Positions 25,293 to 33,412 of a stretch of DNA of 64,000 bases are shown here, one piece after another. The stretch is from CALMEC01 sp964531025. GTDB lineage: Bacteria; Actinomycetota; Thermoleophilia; Miltoncostaeales; Miltoncostaeaceae. Positions within the stretch are counted from its first letter, which is position 1; each line of letters begins with the position of its first letter. The DNA lies in assembly GCA_964531025.1 (NCBI GenBank), contig CAZHDY010000005.1, forward strand, positions 62,001 to 126,000, given 5' to 3'. The notes beneath the pieces are model-generated. The model was not told where the DNA came from. It made no database searches and saw only the letters and a list, made by a program, of their open reading frames with translations. The translations under genes were made by a program, and so were the position numbers.

Positions 25293-26170
25293 GTGGGAAA
25301 GATTCGCGTCAGTGAGCCGGTGCGGTGTGCGACCGCCGACAGCGTGAGGACGACGACGAAGAGCGAGGCCGACACGGCGGCGATGGTGGCGCCGGGCGGC
25401 CACGCGGTGGCGTCGGCCAGGACGAGTCCGAGGACTCCGGTGAGGGCCGTGATGCCGACAGCGGCCGTCATGAGCGGCACCACGCGGTGTGTCACCAGCC
25501 GTGCCGTGGCGGCGGGGATGAGGAAGAGGCCCGCCACCAGCAGGCTTCCCACCATCCGCACCGAGATCGCCACCGCTGATGCCAGGAGCACCAGGACCAC
25601 CAGTTCGGTGACCCGGGTGCGCAGTCGTCCCTCGGCCCGCGACATCTGGGGGTCGAAGGTCGCGAGAACCATGGTGCGTCGTAGGGCGAACACCGTGACG
25701 AGGGTGAGCGCGGCCAGTCCGGCCGCCGCCCACACGTCCGCGTCGGTCGTGCTGAGAAGGCTTCCGAACAGGAGTGCGTTCACGCTGACCCCGGGATCGG
25801 CGACGTCACTGACGAGAAACGCTCCCAGCGCCAGCGCGCAGGCGAGCATCACGCCGACGGCCGCTCCGTCAGCCTCGGACCGGCGTCGCGACGAGACGGG
25901 CAGCAGGACCGCAGCGAGGGCGGCGGCGCCGATGGACGTCCACAGCAGGCTCCATCCGACGATCGTCGCGAACACCATGGCCGGGAACGTGACCTGACCG
26001 ACGGCGTGGGTGAAGAAGGCCATCCGTCGCAGGACGATCCACGTGCCCAGGATGCCCGCCGGGATGGCGAGGATGAGGACGATGAGCAGTGCCCGCGTCA
26101 GGTAGGGCGCGGTGAAGAAGTCGCCGAGCGACGCGGTGAGGGCGTCCGCCGATCCGGGTACGGGGATCAC
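25289..26170 (-). CDS. Second ABC-3 family metal transporter permease
   Basis: A 293-residue membrane protein of the same family as ZnuB, with about eight helices. Seen: ILGTWIVLRRMAFFTHAVGQVTFP, a coupling-loop-like MSRAEGRLRTRVTELVVLV, and VRMVGSLLVAGLFLIPAATARL. It lies upstream of znuA in the same direction but the znuA promoter starts at its stop codon, so it may belong to a separate transcript. It has no private ATPase or binding protein, so it could pair with ZnuC/ZnuA as an alternative or heterodimeric channel. GTG start at 26170. Confidence 0.88.
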   Translation of the reverse strand: MIPVPGSADALTASLGDFFTAPYLTRALLIVLILAIPAGILGTWIVLRRMAFFTHAVGQVTFPAMVFATIVGWSLLWTSIGAAALAAVLLPVSSRRRSEADGAAVGVMLACALALGAFLVSDVADPGVSVNALLFGSLLSTTDADVWAAAGLAALTLVTVFALRRTMVLATFDPQMSRAEGRLRTRVTELVVLVLLASAVAISVRMVGSLLVAGLFLIPAATARLVTHRVVPLMTAAVGITALTGVLGLVLADATAWPPGATIAAVSASLFVVVLTLSAVAHRTGSLTRIFPT

Positions 26171-26308
26171 AGGTGCGCGCTCGTGAGCGGGGGCGACGTC
26201 ATCCGGTCGATCCTACGGGGTGCGTTCCATGGGTCGACTCGGTGGGTGTCTAGATGTGGGACTCGGGCTCCGAGAAGTCGGGCGACCGTGGGGTCTGCGC
26301 TGTACCCG

Positions 26309-26698
26309 TCAGCTCTCAACCATGACGGACGTCGATTCGATGACTCCCGTTGCAGTGTCTCCGCGGCGCAGGCCGAGTTCCTCCAGTGCCTCGCGCGTGA
26401 TCGTGGCCACGATGCGAGCGGGCTCGGTCACCTGGATCTCGACCCGGGCGAGGAGACCGTCGATGTCGACGGAGCTCACGACCCCCGGTAGGTGATTGTC
26501 CGACCCAGGGGTGTCGCCACGCTCCGTACGGAGACGATCGATCTCCGAAGCGGGAACGATTCGACGATTGGCCGAATCGCGCCTGGTGGCGATGCGCCCC
26601 CGCCGGTCCCAGCGTCGAAGCGTATCGAGGCTGATGCCCAGGGTCCGCGCGGCGTCACCGACGCTGTAGTAGTCGTCATCTCGATCTGTCGATGCCAT
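26309..26698 (-). CDS. MerR-type HTH protein with molybdopterin/Mop (TOBE) domain, ModE-like
   Basis: A 129-residue regulator or oxyanion sensor. Residues ~8-60 form a MerR/excisionase-type helix-turn-helix (YSVGDAARTLGISLDTLRRW followed by GRI and NRRIVPASEID). Residues ~68-129 form a Mop domain: LPGVVSSVDIDGLLARVEIQV, RIVATITREALEELGLRRGD, ATGVIESTSVMV, which binds molybdate or tungstate in molbindins. ATG 26698 is set by GGAGG 6 nt upstream. No mod transporter is in the window. A 31-bp inverted repeat 39-69 bp upstream may be its own operator. Confidence 0.88.
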   Translation of the reverse strand: MASTDRDDDYYSVGDAARTLGISLDTLRRWDRRGRIATRRDSANRRIVPASEIDRLRTERGDTPGSDNHLPGVVSSVDIDGLLARVEIQVTEPARIVATITREALEELGLRRGDTATGVIESTSVMVES

Positions 26699-27128
26699 TT
26701 GCGCCTCCGGTTCGGTGCCGTGTCCTGAGGGATGAGCGATATTTCCAATGACAGATGGAGAATATCGGCTTCGGTCACGCCCATGGGATGCGCGACCATT
26801 GGGCGTCTGCGAAGCGGTGACCTCGACCGGGCGGTGGTTCTCATCGTGGAAGCCCGTCACGACTTGTCTCCCGGCGCGCGTTCCGCGGCGTCCGTGCGGA
26901 TACGGTCGTGTGCCGGCTGCTCAGCAATGACGATCCAGTGAAGGTTTGACAAACGACGCCCGGGGTTCACGGCCCCACCGGAGCTGCTCGGTAGGGTGCC
27001 AGGGGCACGACAATCGGCGGTAGCACGCGTTCGGCGGGCGTCCGCATCTCGGCTCCCACCGGGATCCGTACGCCGCAGCGCGGAGCGCAGGGCTGTCGCC
27101 GGCACGGCAACGAAACCGAGGAGACGTC
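26699..27128. other. 430-bp divergent intergenic region
   Basis: Separates the Mop-domain regulator from the zinc-ribbon membrane protein gene. Apart from the inverted repeat at 26737-26767 and the GAGGAG ribosome site (27117-27122) before 27129, I see no gene; short frames here lack coding character. A small GTGCC-AGG-GGCAC hairpin sits at 26997-27009. Confidence 0.6.
26737..26767. promoter_or_regulatory. Inverted repeat CGATATTtCC / GGagAATATCG, candidate ModE-type operator
   Basis: Arms CGATATTTCC (26737-26746) and GGAGAATATCG (26757-26767) are mutual inverts apart from the centre of each arm. The AT-rich CGATATT half-sites stand out against the GC-rich background and recall the ATCG...TATATA pattern of ModE boxes. 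Location upstream of a Mop-domain HTH gene suggests autoregulation. Confidence 0.4.
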
Positions 27129-28367
27129 ATGACGCTCGGCACACCGCAACAGCAACAGCACGGCGGTCAGCCGCCGGGGGCACCGGTGGGCCTGGGGCAG
27201 ATCGGAGGTCGACCGGCGGAACTCGTCGTCGCGGCCGTCCTCTTCCTCGGCGCGGGTGTCTACCTCCTCGTGGACGTCCTCCTGAAACTCGGCGACGTCT
27301 TCGACTTCTTCGACCTGACGGGTGGAACGCGCCCCGGTCTCTTCTTTCTCTTCAGCGTCATCTCGTTCGTGGCCGTGAGCGTCGGCCTCCTCGCGATCGC
27401 CTGGCTGCTCGCGAACGCGGATCCCCGGGGACGCGTCCTCGCCGTCATCGTCGGGCTCGCGTGGGCCATCGCCATGATCGCGTCGGCGTACCGTTTCTTC
27501 GTCCCGGTGGCCTTCGAGGACATGGGGACGGCTCTGTCCCTGATCCTGGGTTTGATCGCCGTCCTCCTCGGTGCCGCCCTGACCTTCCTGCCGGGGGCGC
27601 ACGCCGCCTTCTCGCAACATCCCGCGGCGCCCTCGGCGGGGATCTCGGCGACCCGGCTGGCCCTGTTCGCCGTCTCCCTGCTGACCCTGATCCAGGGTGT
27701 GTTCCTGCTCGTCGCCGCGGTCGGCGAGTCGGGGAGGGAAACGGCCAACGGCATCATCCTGATCGTCGCCGGGCTCGCCGTCGGCGCCATCGCGCAGTTC
27801 CTTCCGACGCGTCGCATGGAGCTACGTCTCGCGCTGTCGTTTCTTGCCCTGGCCGTGTTCATCACGTCCCTCATCCTCGGGCCGCGGTATTTCCTCATCG
27901 TGTTCCTGTTGTCGGTCACACTGCTTCTGCCCTTCGTCCTGTGGCTGGTCTCGGACGCCCGTGTCTTCTTCGGCGAGCGACCCATCTCGCTGGGATCACT
28001 GGTTCAGGCGACCGGGCAGGCGGGCGCCGATGCGGCAGTGGCAGGGTCGCGTCCGTTCTCGCGCCCGACACCCGGTTCGCTCGTCTGCACCGGCTGCGGC
28101 GCGACGTTGCAGGAGGGGGATGCCTTCTGCTCGTCCTGCGGTATGGCGGTTCCCGAGCCGGAGCCCGAGCCGCCGACGCGCACCTGTGCCGCATGTGGAC
28201 GTGAGGTCGACGCCGACGCCGCCTTCTGTTCGGGGTGCGGAGCCAAGATCGAGGACACCGCCCCGCAGCCACCGGCGCCGTCCGTCTGCGTGAGCTGCGG
28301 TGCCACGGTCGAACCCGACTCGCGATTCTGCGGGGCGTGTGGCACCCCGGTGGGAGGTACCCGGTGA
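27129..28367 (+). CDS. Polytopic membrane protein with three C-terminal zinc ribbons
   Basis: A 412-residue membrane protein of unknown function. A Gln-rich N-terminus is followed by about eight hydrophobic helices (residues ~30-290). The cytoplasmic C-terminus has three double-CxxC zinc ribbons: CTGCGATLQEGDAFCSSCG, CAACGREVDADAAFCSGCG and CVSCGATVEPDSRFCGACG. Such ribbons usually mediate protein contact rather than DNA binding in membrane proteins. GAGGAG precedes the ATG by 6 nt. The stop overlaps the GTG of the next gene, a related membrane/zinc-ribbon protein, so the two probably act together. Confidence 0.75.
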   Translation: MTLGTPQQQQHGGQPPGAPVGLGQIGGRPAELVVAAVLFLGAGVYLLVDVLLKLGDVFDFFDLTGGTRPGLFFLFSVISFVAVSVGLLAIAWLLANADPRGRVLAVIVGLAWAIAMIASAYRFFVPVAFEDMGTALSLILGLIAVLLGAALTFLPGAHAAFSQHPAAPSAGISATRLALFAVSLLTLIQGVFLLVAAVGESGRETANGIILIVAGLAVGAIAQFLPTRRMELRLALSFLALAVFITSLILGPRYFLIVFLLSVTLLLPFVLWLVSDARVFFGERPISLGSLVQATGQAGADAAVAGSRPFSRPTPGSLVCTGCGATLQEGDAFCSSCGMAVPEPEPEPPTRTCAACGREVDADAAFCSGCGAKIEDTAPQPPAPSVCVSCGATVEPDSRFCGACGTPVGGTR

Positions 28368-29209
28368 GCACCCAGCCGGTTTCGGGTCGAACCGATCCTC
28401 TTCCCGTCGTGGCGGCGATCCTGACTCTCGTCGGGACGGCGCTTGTCGCGACGGGCATCTGGACCACCGTCTACTCGGCCGAGAACGGTGGGAGCGCCAC
28501 GCCGTACGGCCTGGGTGACAACGGGCGCTTCGGCGGCTTGGTGACCAACGGGTGGATCGTGCTGCTGGTCGCGGCCTCCCTGGGTGTGCTCGCGCTCGTC
28601 CCGCTGGGCGTCGCCATCGTCCGGCGCCGCAAGATCCGCCCGGTCCTGGCGGTGGGTCTCGTCGTCCTCCTCGCTGCGGCAACCCTCGCGACGATCATCT
28701 TGATCGCGTTCATCACCGAACGGGATGCACTCGGGTTCGATCTCAGCCTGTCGGTCGCGTTCTACCTGGTACTGGGCGGGATCGTCGCGTGGATCCTGGC
28801 CCTGGTCCTCACCCTCGTCGCATTGGTGATCCCGGGGAAACCCCCTGTGCCCATCGGTGACGGCCACGTCTCGGCATGGCCTACGACGCCGTCGCGTGAG
28901 CCGCTTCTCAGCTCGCCTCCTCCGCCTCCGCCTCCGCCATCGCCGGCACGTGCGGAGTCTCCGTATCCGACGGCTGTTCGTGAAGGCGCGACACGTCCCG
29001 TGGTGCCCTCCGACGAGGGTGCCACGCGTGCGCTCTCGTCACAGGAGAGGACGTCGTGCCCGTCGTGTGGTGCCTCTGTGGACGCGGGTGCGAAGTTCTG
29101 CAGCAGCTGCGGTGCGGCTGTGCCGCCTCCGATCCCCATCTGTCGCTCGTGCGGGGCCGAGCTGCGCGAGGGAGATCGGTTCTGTCGCGCCTGTGGCACA
29201 CCCGCCTGA
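28364..29209 (+). CDS. Membrane protein with two C-terminal zinc ribbons
   Basis: A 281-residue protein with four hydrophobic helices, the first at residues ~10-33 (VVAAILTLVGTALVATGIWT), a proline-rich linker (SSPPPPPPPPSPA), and two C-terminal zinc ribbons, CPSCGASVDAGAKFCSSCG and CRSCGAELREGDRFCRACG. GTG at 28364 overlaps the upstream stop (GTGA) and is preferred over longer in-frame readings that would overlap that gene. It mirrors its upstream neighbour in architecture but has fewer helices and ribbons. Function unknown. Confidence 0.75.
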   Translation: MSTQPVSGRTDPLPVVAAILTLVGTALVATGIWTTVYSAENGGSATPYGLGDNGRFGGLVTNGWIVLLVAASLGVLALVPLGVAIVRRRKIRPVLAVGLVVLLAAATLATIILIAFITERDALGFDLSLSVAFYLVLGGIVAWILALVLTLVALVIPGKPPVPIGDGHVSAWPTTPSREPLLSSPPPPPPPPSPARAESPYPTAVREGATRPVVPSDEGATRALSSQERTSCPSCGASVDAGAKFCSSCGAAVPPPIPICRSCGAELREGDRFCRACGTPA

Positions 29210-29218
29210 GCGGGTCTC

Positions 29219-29254
29219 TCCGGGCGGGAACGGACTCAGTCCGCTCCCGCCCGG
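29219..29254 (+). terminator. Hairpin terminator after the zinc-ribbon operon
   Basis: CCGGGCGGGA-CGGAC / GTCCG-TCCCGCCCGG forms a ~15-bp stem with a tiny loop, 10 nt after the stop at 29209. No T-tract follows, as is common in high-GC genomes. Confidence 0.6.
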
Positions 29255-29360
29255 AATCACATCCGCCGACGACCGTCACACATCGGGGGGTGCGGGACGG
29301 TCGTCGCCCCCGCCTGCCGCGCCGCAGTGATGTCGTACGGACGAGAAGACGGGGGAGGGT

Positions 29361-29404
29361 ATCTGCCGCGGTGGAGGTCTTCGCCTCCTCCGCCGCGGGC
29401 AGAT
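29361..29404 (-). terminator. Hairpin terminator for the minus-strand NlpC/P60 gene
   Basis: ATCTGCC...GGAGG / CCTCC...GGGCAGAT with a TCTTCG loop, ~20 nt past the minus-strand stop at 29424. Confidence 0.55.
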
Positions 29405-29423
29405 TGTTGTGAACTTGGTCCCG

Positions 29424-31010
29424 CTAGTAGCGGCGGGCTCCCGCGTAGCTCGTCGCGTAGTACGGCTCCTGGAGGGAGCTGATCTTCACCACGTCGCCGG
29501 TGCGCGGCGCGTGGATGAAGTGACCGTCTCCGACGTACATGCCCTCGTGGTGGATGTAGCCCTTGCGGTCCGCGAAGAACACGGCGTCGCCCGGCTGCAG
29601 GTTCTCGGGGGCGATGGGTGTTCCCACCTTGGCCTGGTCCTCCGCCACTCGAGGGATGGTGACTCCCTGCTTCGCATACACGTACTGGACGAGACCCGAG
29701 CAGTCGAAGCCTCGAGGTGACGTTCCACCCCAGAGGTACGGGACACCCAGGAAGGACTGTGCGAGAGCCAGCGCGGCGGGGCCGGTGTTGCGTCCACCGC
29801 CCGGGACCGGGACAGCGGTGCCGTATGCCGACGGGGCGGCGACGGTGCCCTGGATGCCCGGTGCGACGCCTGGGGCGACCGGGATCGCCGTGGGCTGCGC
29901 GGCCTTGCCGATGAAGACGCTTCCGTTGGGGTCTCCGCCGAGCTCGCGGTAGTACATGCTGACGTTCTTGAACCAGTGGCTGTTCAGGTTCGTCGGATCG
30001 TTGGCTGCGCCGTTGGGCGCCCAGCGCTTCTGGATCTGGCTGATCGTGATGAGGTCGGAACCCTTGTAGAGGCTGCCGCCGAGGTTGCGGGCGGCGCCCG
30101 CGATCGCATCTTCCCACGAGGCGTAGACGATGCCCGGACCCATTCCGAACGGGTTGTGGATCCGCTGCGACGGTCCGTAGGTGCCGAAGCTGGTCTCGGC
30201 GCCCGAGATCGCCACCAGGAAGCGTGGATCCACGCCGGACTGGCCGCCGTAGTAGACGAACGCGTTGCCGAGACCGGCGAGCGGGCTGCCCTTCGAACGT
30301 AGGTAGTCGTCGAGCTGGCTCGCGAGGCCCGGGTTGATACTGGGGACCGTGCCGGTGACGGTTGGGGACGCCGTCCCGGAGGCGAGCCCGGGGGCCTGTG
30401 CGGCGGCGGCCTGTGCGGCGATCTGCTCGCGCTTTTCCTTGAGGGCCGCGTCCACCTTCGCCTGCGCGGCGTCCACCTTGCCCTGGAGCACGCTCTGACG
30501 GGCCTCGAGTGATGCGGCCTGAGCGGTCAGGTCCTCGGCGGCCGACGGGCCGGCCTCGTCGATCTTGGCGCGGATCTCCGCCAGGGCGCCGGCGACGGTG
30601 TTCAGCTCGTCCTCGGCCTTGCGCAACGCGACCAGCGCGGGGTGGTCGGCGTCGAGCTGCACTTCGGGGGCCGCCTGCGGTTCCGCGACTGCCGTCGGCG
30701 GGGCGGGGGGCGCCGCCACGCTCTTCTGGGCGACAGCTGCGAAGTTGTTCAGGATGTCGGCCGGGTTGACCGCGGGCTGACCCGCTGTGTCCGACGGGGC
30801 CGATGCCGACGCGTCGCCGGGCGTGATCTGCCAGACGTCACCGGACGACGTGCTCTGCGGACCCGTGCTCCCGGTGCCCGTGGCGGGCTGGCTGACTCCC
30901 GGGGTCGGGACGGCGATCCAATCCTGGGCGACGGCGGGACCGGCACCGAGGGCGGAGAGAGCGACGGCCGCGGCGAGAGCGCGGCGGATGGGGAGACGGC
31001 GTCCTGCCAT
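29424..31010 (-). CDS. Secreted peptidoglycan hydrolase: coiled coil, lysozyme-like and NlpC/P60 domains
   Basis: A 528-residue exported cell-wall enzyme. Signal peptide: RRALAAAVALSALGAGPAVAQ. Residues ~115-200 form an Ala/Glu/Lys-rich coiled coil. A glucosaminidase/lysozyme-like region follows (FLVAISGAETSFGTYGPSQ, NPFGMGPGIVYASWEDAI). The C-terminal NlpC/P60 endopeptidase has VPYLWGGTSPRGFDCSGLVQY with catalytic Cys, HHEGMYVGDGHFIHAP with catalytic His. So it may cut both glycan and peptide bonds. ATG 31010 starts the signal peptide; ATG 31031 is an equal alternative. Divergent from an ECF sigma gene, which might control it. Confidence 0.88.
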   Translation of the reverse strand: MAGRRLPIRRALAAAVALSALGAGPAVAQDWIAVPTPGVSQPATGTGSTGPQSTSSGDVWQITPGDASASAPSDTAGQPAVNPADILNNFAAVAQKSVAAPPAPPTAVAEPQAAPEVQLDADHPALVALRKAEDELNTVAGALAEIRAKIDEAGPSAAEDLTAQAASLEARQSVLQGKVDAAQAKVDAALKEKREQIAAQAAAAQAPGLASGTASPTVTGTVPSINPGLASQLDDYLRSKGSPLAGLGNAFVYYGGQSGVDPRFLVAISGAETSFGTYGPSQRIHNPFGMGPGIVYASWEDAIAGAARNLGGSLYKGSDLITISQIQKRWAPNGAANDPTNLNSHWFKNVSMYYRELGGDPNGSVFIGKAAQPTAIPVAPGVAPGIQGTVAAPSAYGTAVPVPGGGRNTGPAALALAQSFLGVPYLWGGTSPRGFDCSGLVQYVYAKQGVTIPRVAEDQAKVGTPIAPENLQPGDAVFFADRKGYIHHEGMYVGDGHFIHAPRTGDVVKISSLQEPYYATSYAGARRY

Positions 31011-31193
31011 CTTTGTGGGGCGTCCATGCATTGTGCGAATGCCATCGGCCGAGTGGGGTGTGACCTTTAGGCACGGACGTCCCGGTTCTACGTGGTGCCG
31101 AGCGCCGGACGGCCGTTGCGCACCGGCGCAGGGCGGTGGGCCATGATCCCGGTGCCCGCAACTTTCTCCGGGGCTGCGGACAAAGACCGTGTG

Positions 31194-31763
31194 ATGAGCC
31201 AGTTCGATGCCGACCTTCTCGATGCCGACGGCGAACCCTCGTTGTTCGAGGAGTTCGTGAGGCGCCATTTCCGGGTGATCTCGCGGTACGTCGCCCGACG
31301 CGTCGGTGCCCGGGATGCCGAGGACCTCGTGAGCGAGGTGTTTGCCGTCGCGTACTCCCAGCGGCACCGCTACGACCGCCGGCGGCGGAACGGGCTTCCG
31401 TGGCTGTACGGGATCGCGACGAACGTGATCCGCAACCACCGCCGCCAGGAGGTCCGCATGCTTCGTGCCTACGCGCGGACGGGCGTTCATCCCGGCCTTC
31501 CGGACATATCGCATCACGACGACGATCTCGGTCCCGCGCTCGCCGCGGCATTGGCCGCGATGCGTGCCGAACATCGCGACGCCCTGCTCCTGCACACGCT
31601 GGGGGACCTGTCGTACGAGGAGATCGCCGAAGCGCTCAAAGTGCCCATCGGGACGGTTCGCTCGTGGGTGAACCGTGCTCGGGCAACCGCGACGAAAGAA
31701 CTCGCGCGGCACGGGATCGTGCCGCGCCGTCCCACCACCGAAACCGAGGTGACCGAGACATGA
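31194..31763 (+). CDS. ECF-type RNA polymerase sigma factor
   Basis: A 189-residue extracytoplasmic-function sigma factor. Region 2 holds FEEFVRRHFRVISRYVARRVGARDAEDLVSEVF-like sequence (residues ~17-50) and the -10 recognition GLPWLYGIATNVIRNHRR. Region 4 holds LSYEEIAEALKVPIGTVRSWVNRAR. ATG 31194 was chosen; GTG 31191 is possible. The stop overlaps the ATG of the next gene (ATGA), a predicted membrane protein that is the natural anti-sigma candidate by position, though it lacks a zinc-binding anti-sigma domain. Divergent from the NlpC/P60 gene. Confidence 0.92.
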   Translation: MSQFDADLLDADGEPSLFEEFVRRHFRVISRYVARRVGARDAEDLVSEVFAVAYSQRHRYDRRRRNGLPWLYGIATNVIRNHRRQEVRMLRAYARTGVHPGLPDISHHDDDLGPALAAALAAMRAEHRDALLLHTLGDLSYEEIAEALKVPIGTVRSWVNRARATATKELARHGIVPRRPTTETEVTET

Positions 31764-33382
31764 ACGACGTCGACCACCTGTTCCGAACGTTCCTGGACGG
31801 GACCCCCGATCTTCCCGACGCGGCGTGCGAGCGCGTCGTCCGCGCCGTGACGCGCCGTGACGCATCCCGTCGTCACGGTCGTCGGGTACGGTGGTCCGTC
31901 GTCGTCCCCGTCGTCGGAGGGATGGCGGTGGCGCTGGTCGCAGGGGCGGCCATGTTCGATCGAGAGGGCACCGATACGGCGGTCGCCGGGCGTGTGGACT
32001 GGGGGATGACCGCCGTCCTGCGCGTGACCCCCGATCCCGGAAGCGATCTCGAGACGGCGCTGTCACGGATGGAGGCAGCGCTCACCGTCCGCGGTGAGGC
32101 TGACGACATCCCCGGTCTGGCGGTACGGCGGGTCGGCAACGGTGATCTCGAGATCCGGGTGCCGGGCGTCTACCACCGTCAACAGATGACGATGCTCTCG
32201 AGGTTCGCCTCCGTCGCGGTCTATGATCGCCGTCGCGCGCTCATCGGGACATATCGTCGGATGGACGAACTGACCGCCGCGCTGACTCGGCAGAAGGGTG
32301 CGCCGCAGGGCTACGTCCTGCTCTCGCAGGCCCCGGGGTCACCCGTCGGAATGCTTGAGGTCGTGACGACGCGCGCCGAGGCCGATGCGAAGCTGCGCGA
32401 ACTCAACCGTGCGATGGCTGCCTACGAGGAGAAGCAGAGCGGAACCTCGGCCAACGTCGTTGCGACCAAACGCGCGATGGCGCGGTGGACGGTGGCCGAG
32501 GTTCCCGGAGGGGTTCGCGTCGTCGCACGAGGTCAGGGACCGGGGGTCGACCTGCTCCGCGACGACCCGATCGTCCCGTCCCGCGACATCGACAGCCTGC
32601 AGGAAAACAACGGCGTGACCATGACAGTGGTTCCGGAGGCGCGTGAACGGACGCTCCGTGCCCTGGCAGCGTCCGGGTCGTCGGCCGTCGCTGTGTTCTC
32701 CGCACCGGGCTACACCGGCAGTCTCGCCGGGCCCGTGTCGGTGGATGGCGAGACGCTGGTGGCGTCCGGCTCGCCCGACGGTGTGGTTCCGGTATCGGTA
32801 CACGACGCCGTGCCGAACATCCCGGGGGCGATCGCGGTCGTTTCGGCACAGCCGTACGGGCATCGGCCGACGCTGGAAGGAGAGCGGGTGTCGCCACTTC
32901 CCGCCGACATCGAGGCGCTGCGGACGACCCAGTGGGATCCGCGCGGTGAAACGAGGGATCGTCTGGACATCGCGCCTCAGTCCGTGCTGAGGGTGGTGCG
33001 AGCGACACGTGATGGTGTTCACCAGGATGTGTACGCGGCACGTACGCCGGACGGGGACGACCTGGTCTACGTGGGCCGGAACGACGGCTCGGGTGGCAAC
33101 GCGTGCTCGTCGGACGCCGGCCCACCGCGGATGACCCTGTGCATGACCCGCGCACATGCCGATGATCCGTTTGTCGGGCGCGTGGACGATCCGGCGATCG
33201 TCCGGGTTGACGCGGAGTGGGACGGCGGGTCACGGTCGGCGGTCGTCGCCAACGGCTGGTTCATCGTTGACACGCTCGGTGAGGGGCGTCCGCCGTCGGC
33301 CACGACGATGATCGGTCGCGACGCCGATGGCAACGAGGTGGCCCGATTGTCAGGGGTAACCGGGGAACTCCGGCTGCCGTGA
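31760..33382 (+). CDS. Single-pass membrane protein with SecD-like segment, coupled to the ECF sigma factor
   Basis: A 540-residue protein. Residues 1-45 are a short cytoplasmic part with paired basic helices, then one membrane helix (VVVPVVGGMAVALVAGAAMF). The outside region begins with VTPDPGSDLETALSRMEAAL and a VRRVGNGDLEIRVPGV stretch, then a FASVAVYDRR strand; this order resembles the P1 base of SecD, where a repeated-strand motif ends in IVVxLPGV. The middle and C-terminal parts are unknown, with a Cys pair in GNACSSDAGPPRMTLCM. By position it would be the sigma regulator. A SecD origin is inference from short motifs. Confidence 0.6.
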   Translation: MNDVDHLFRTFLDGTPDLPDAACERVVRAVTRRDASRRHGRRVRWSVVVPVVGGMAVALVAGAAMFDREGTDTAVAGRVDWGMTAVLRVTPDPGSDLETALSRMEAALTVRGEADDIPGLAVRRVGNGDLEIRVPGVYHRQQMTMLSRFASVAVYDRRRALIGTYRRMDELTAALTRQKGAPQGYVLLSQAPGSPVGMLEVVTTRAEADAKLRELNRAMAAYEEKQSGTSANVVATKRAMARWTVAEVPGGVRVVARGQGPGVDLLRDDPIVPSRDIDSLQENNGVTMTVVPEARERTLRALAASGSSAVAVFSAPGYTGSLAGPVSVDGETLVASGSPDGVVPVSVHDAVPNIPGAIAVVSAQPYGHRPTLEGERVSPLPADIEALRTTQWDPRGETRDRLDIAPQSVLRVVRATRDGVHQDVYAARTPDGDDLVYVGRNDGSGGNACSSDAGPPRMTLCMTRAHADDPFVGRVDDPAIVRVDAEWDGGSRSAVVANGWFIVDTLGEGRPPSATTMIGRDADGNEVARLSGVTGELRLP

Positions 33383-33402
33383 CCGGCCGGACGGCCGGTC
33401 AC
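33379..33402. terminator. Bidirectional hairpin terminator
   Basis: GTGACCGGCCG / CGGCCGGTCAC, an 11-bp perfect inverted repeat around GA, begins at the stop codon of the plus gene and lies 11 nt from the stop of the convergent NlpC/P60 gene. Confidence 0.65.
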
Positions 33403-33412
33403 ACCCGGTCCT

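Noticed and set aside
31032..32066. N-terminal extension of the NlpC/P60 frame to 880 codons
   Set aside because: It would place the signal peptide in the middle of the protein and run antisense through the sigma factor gene.
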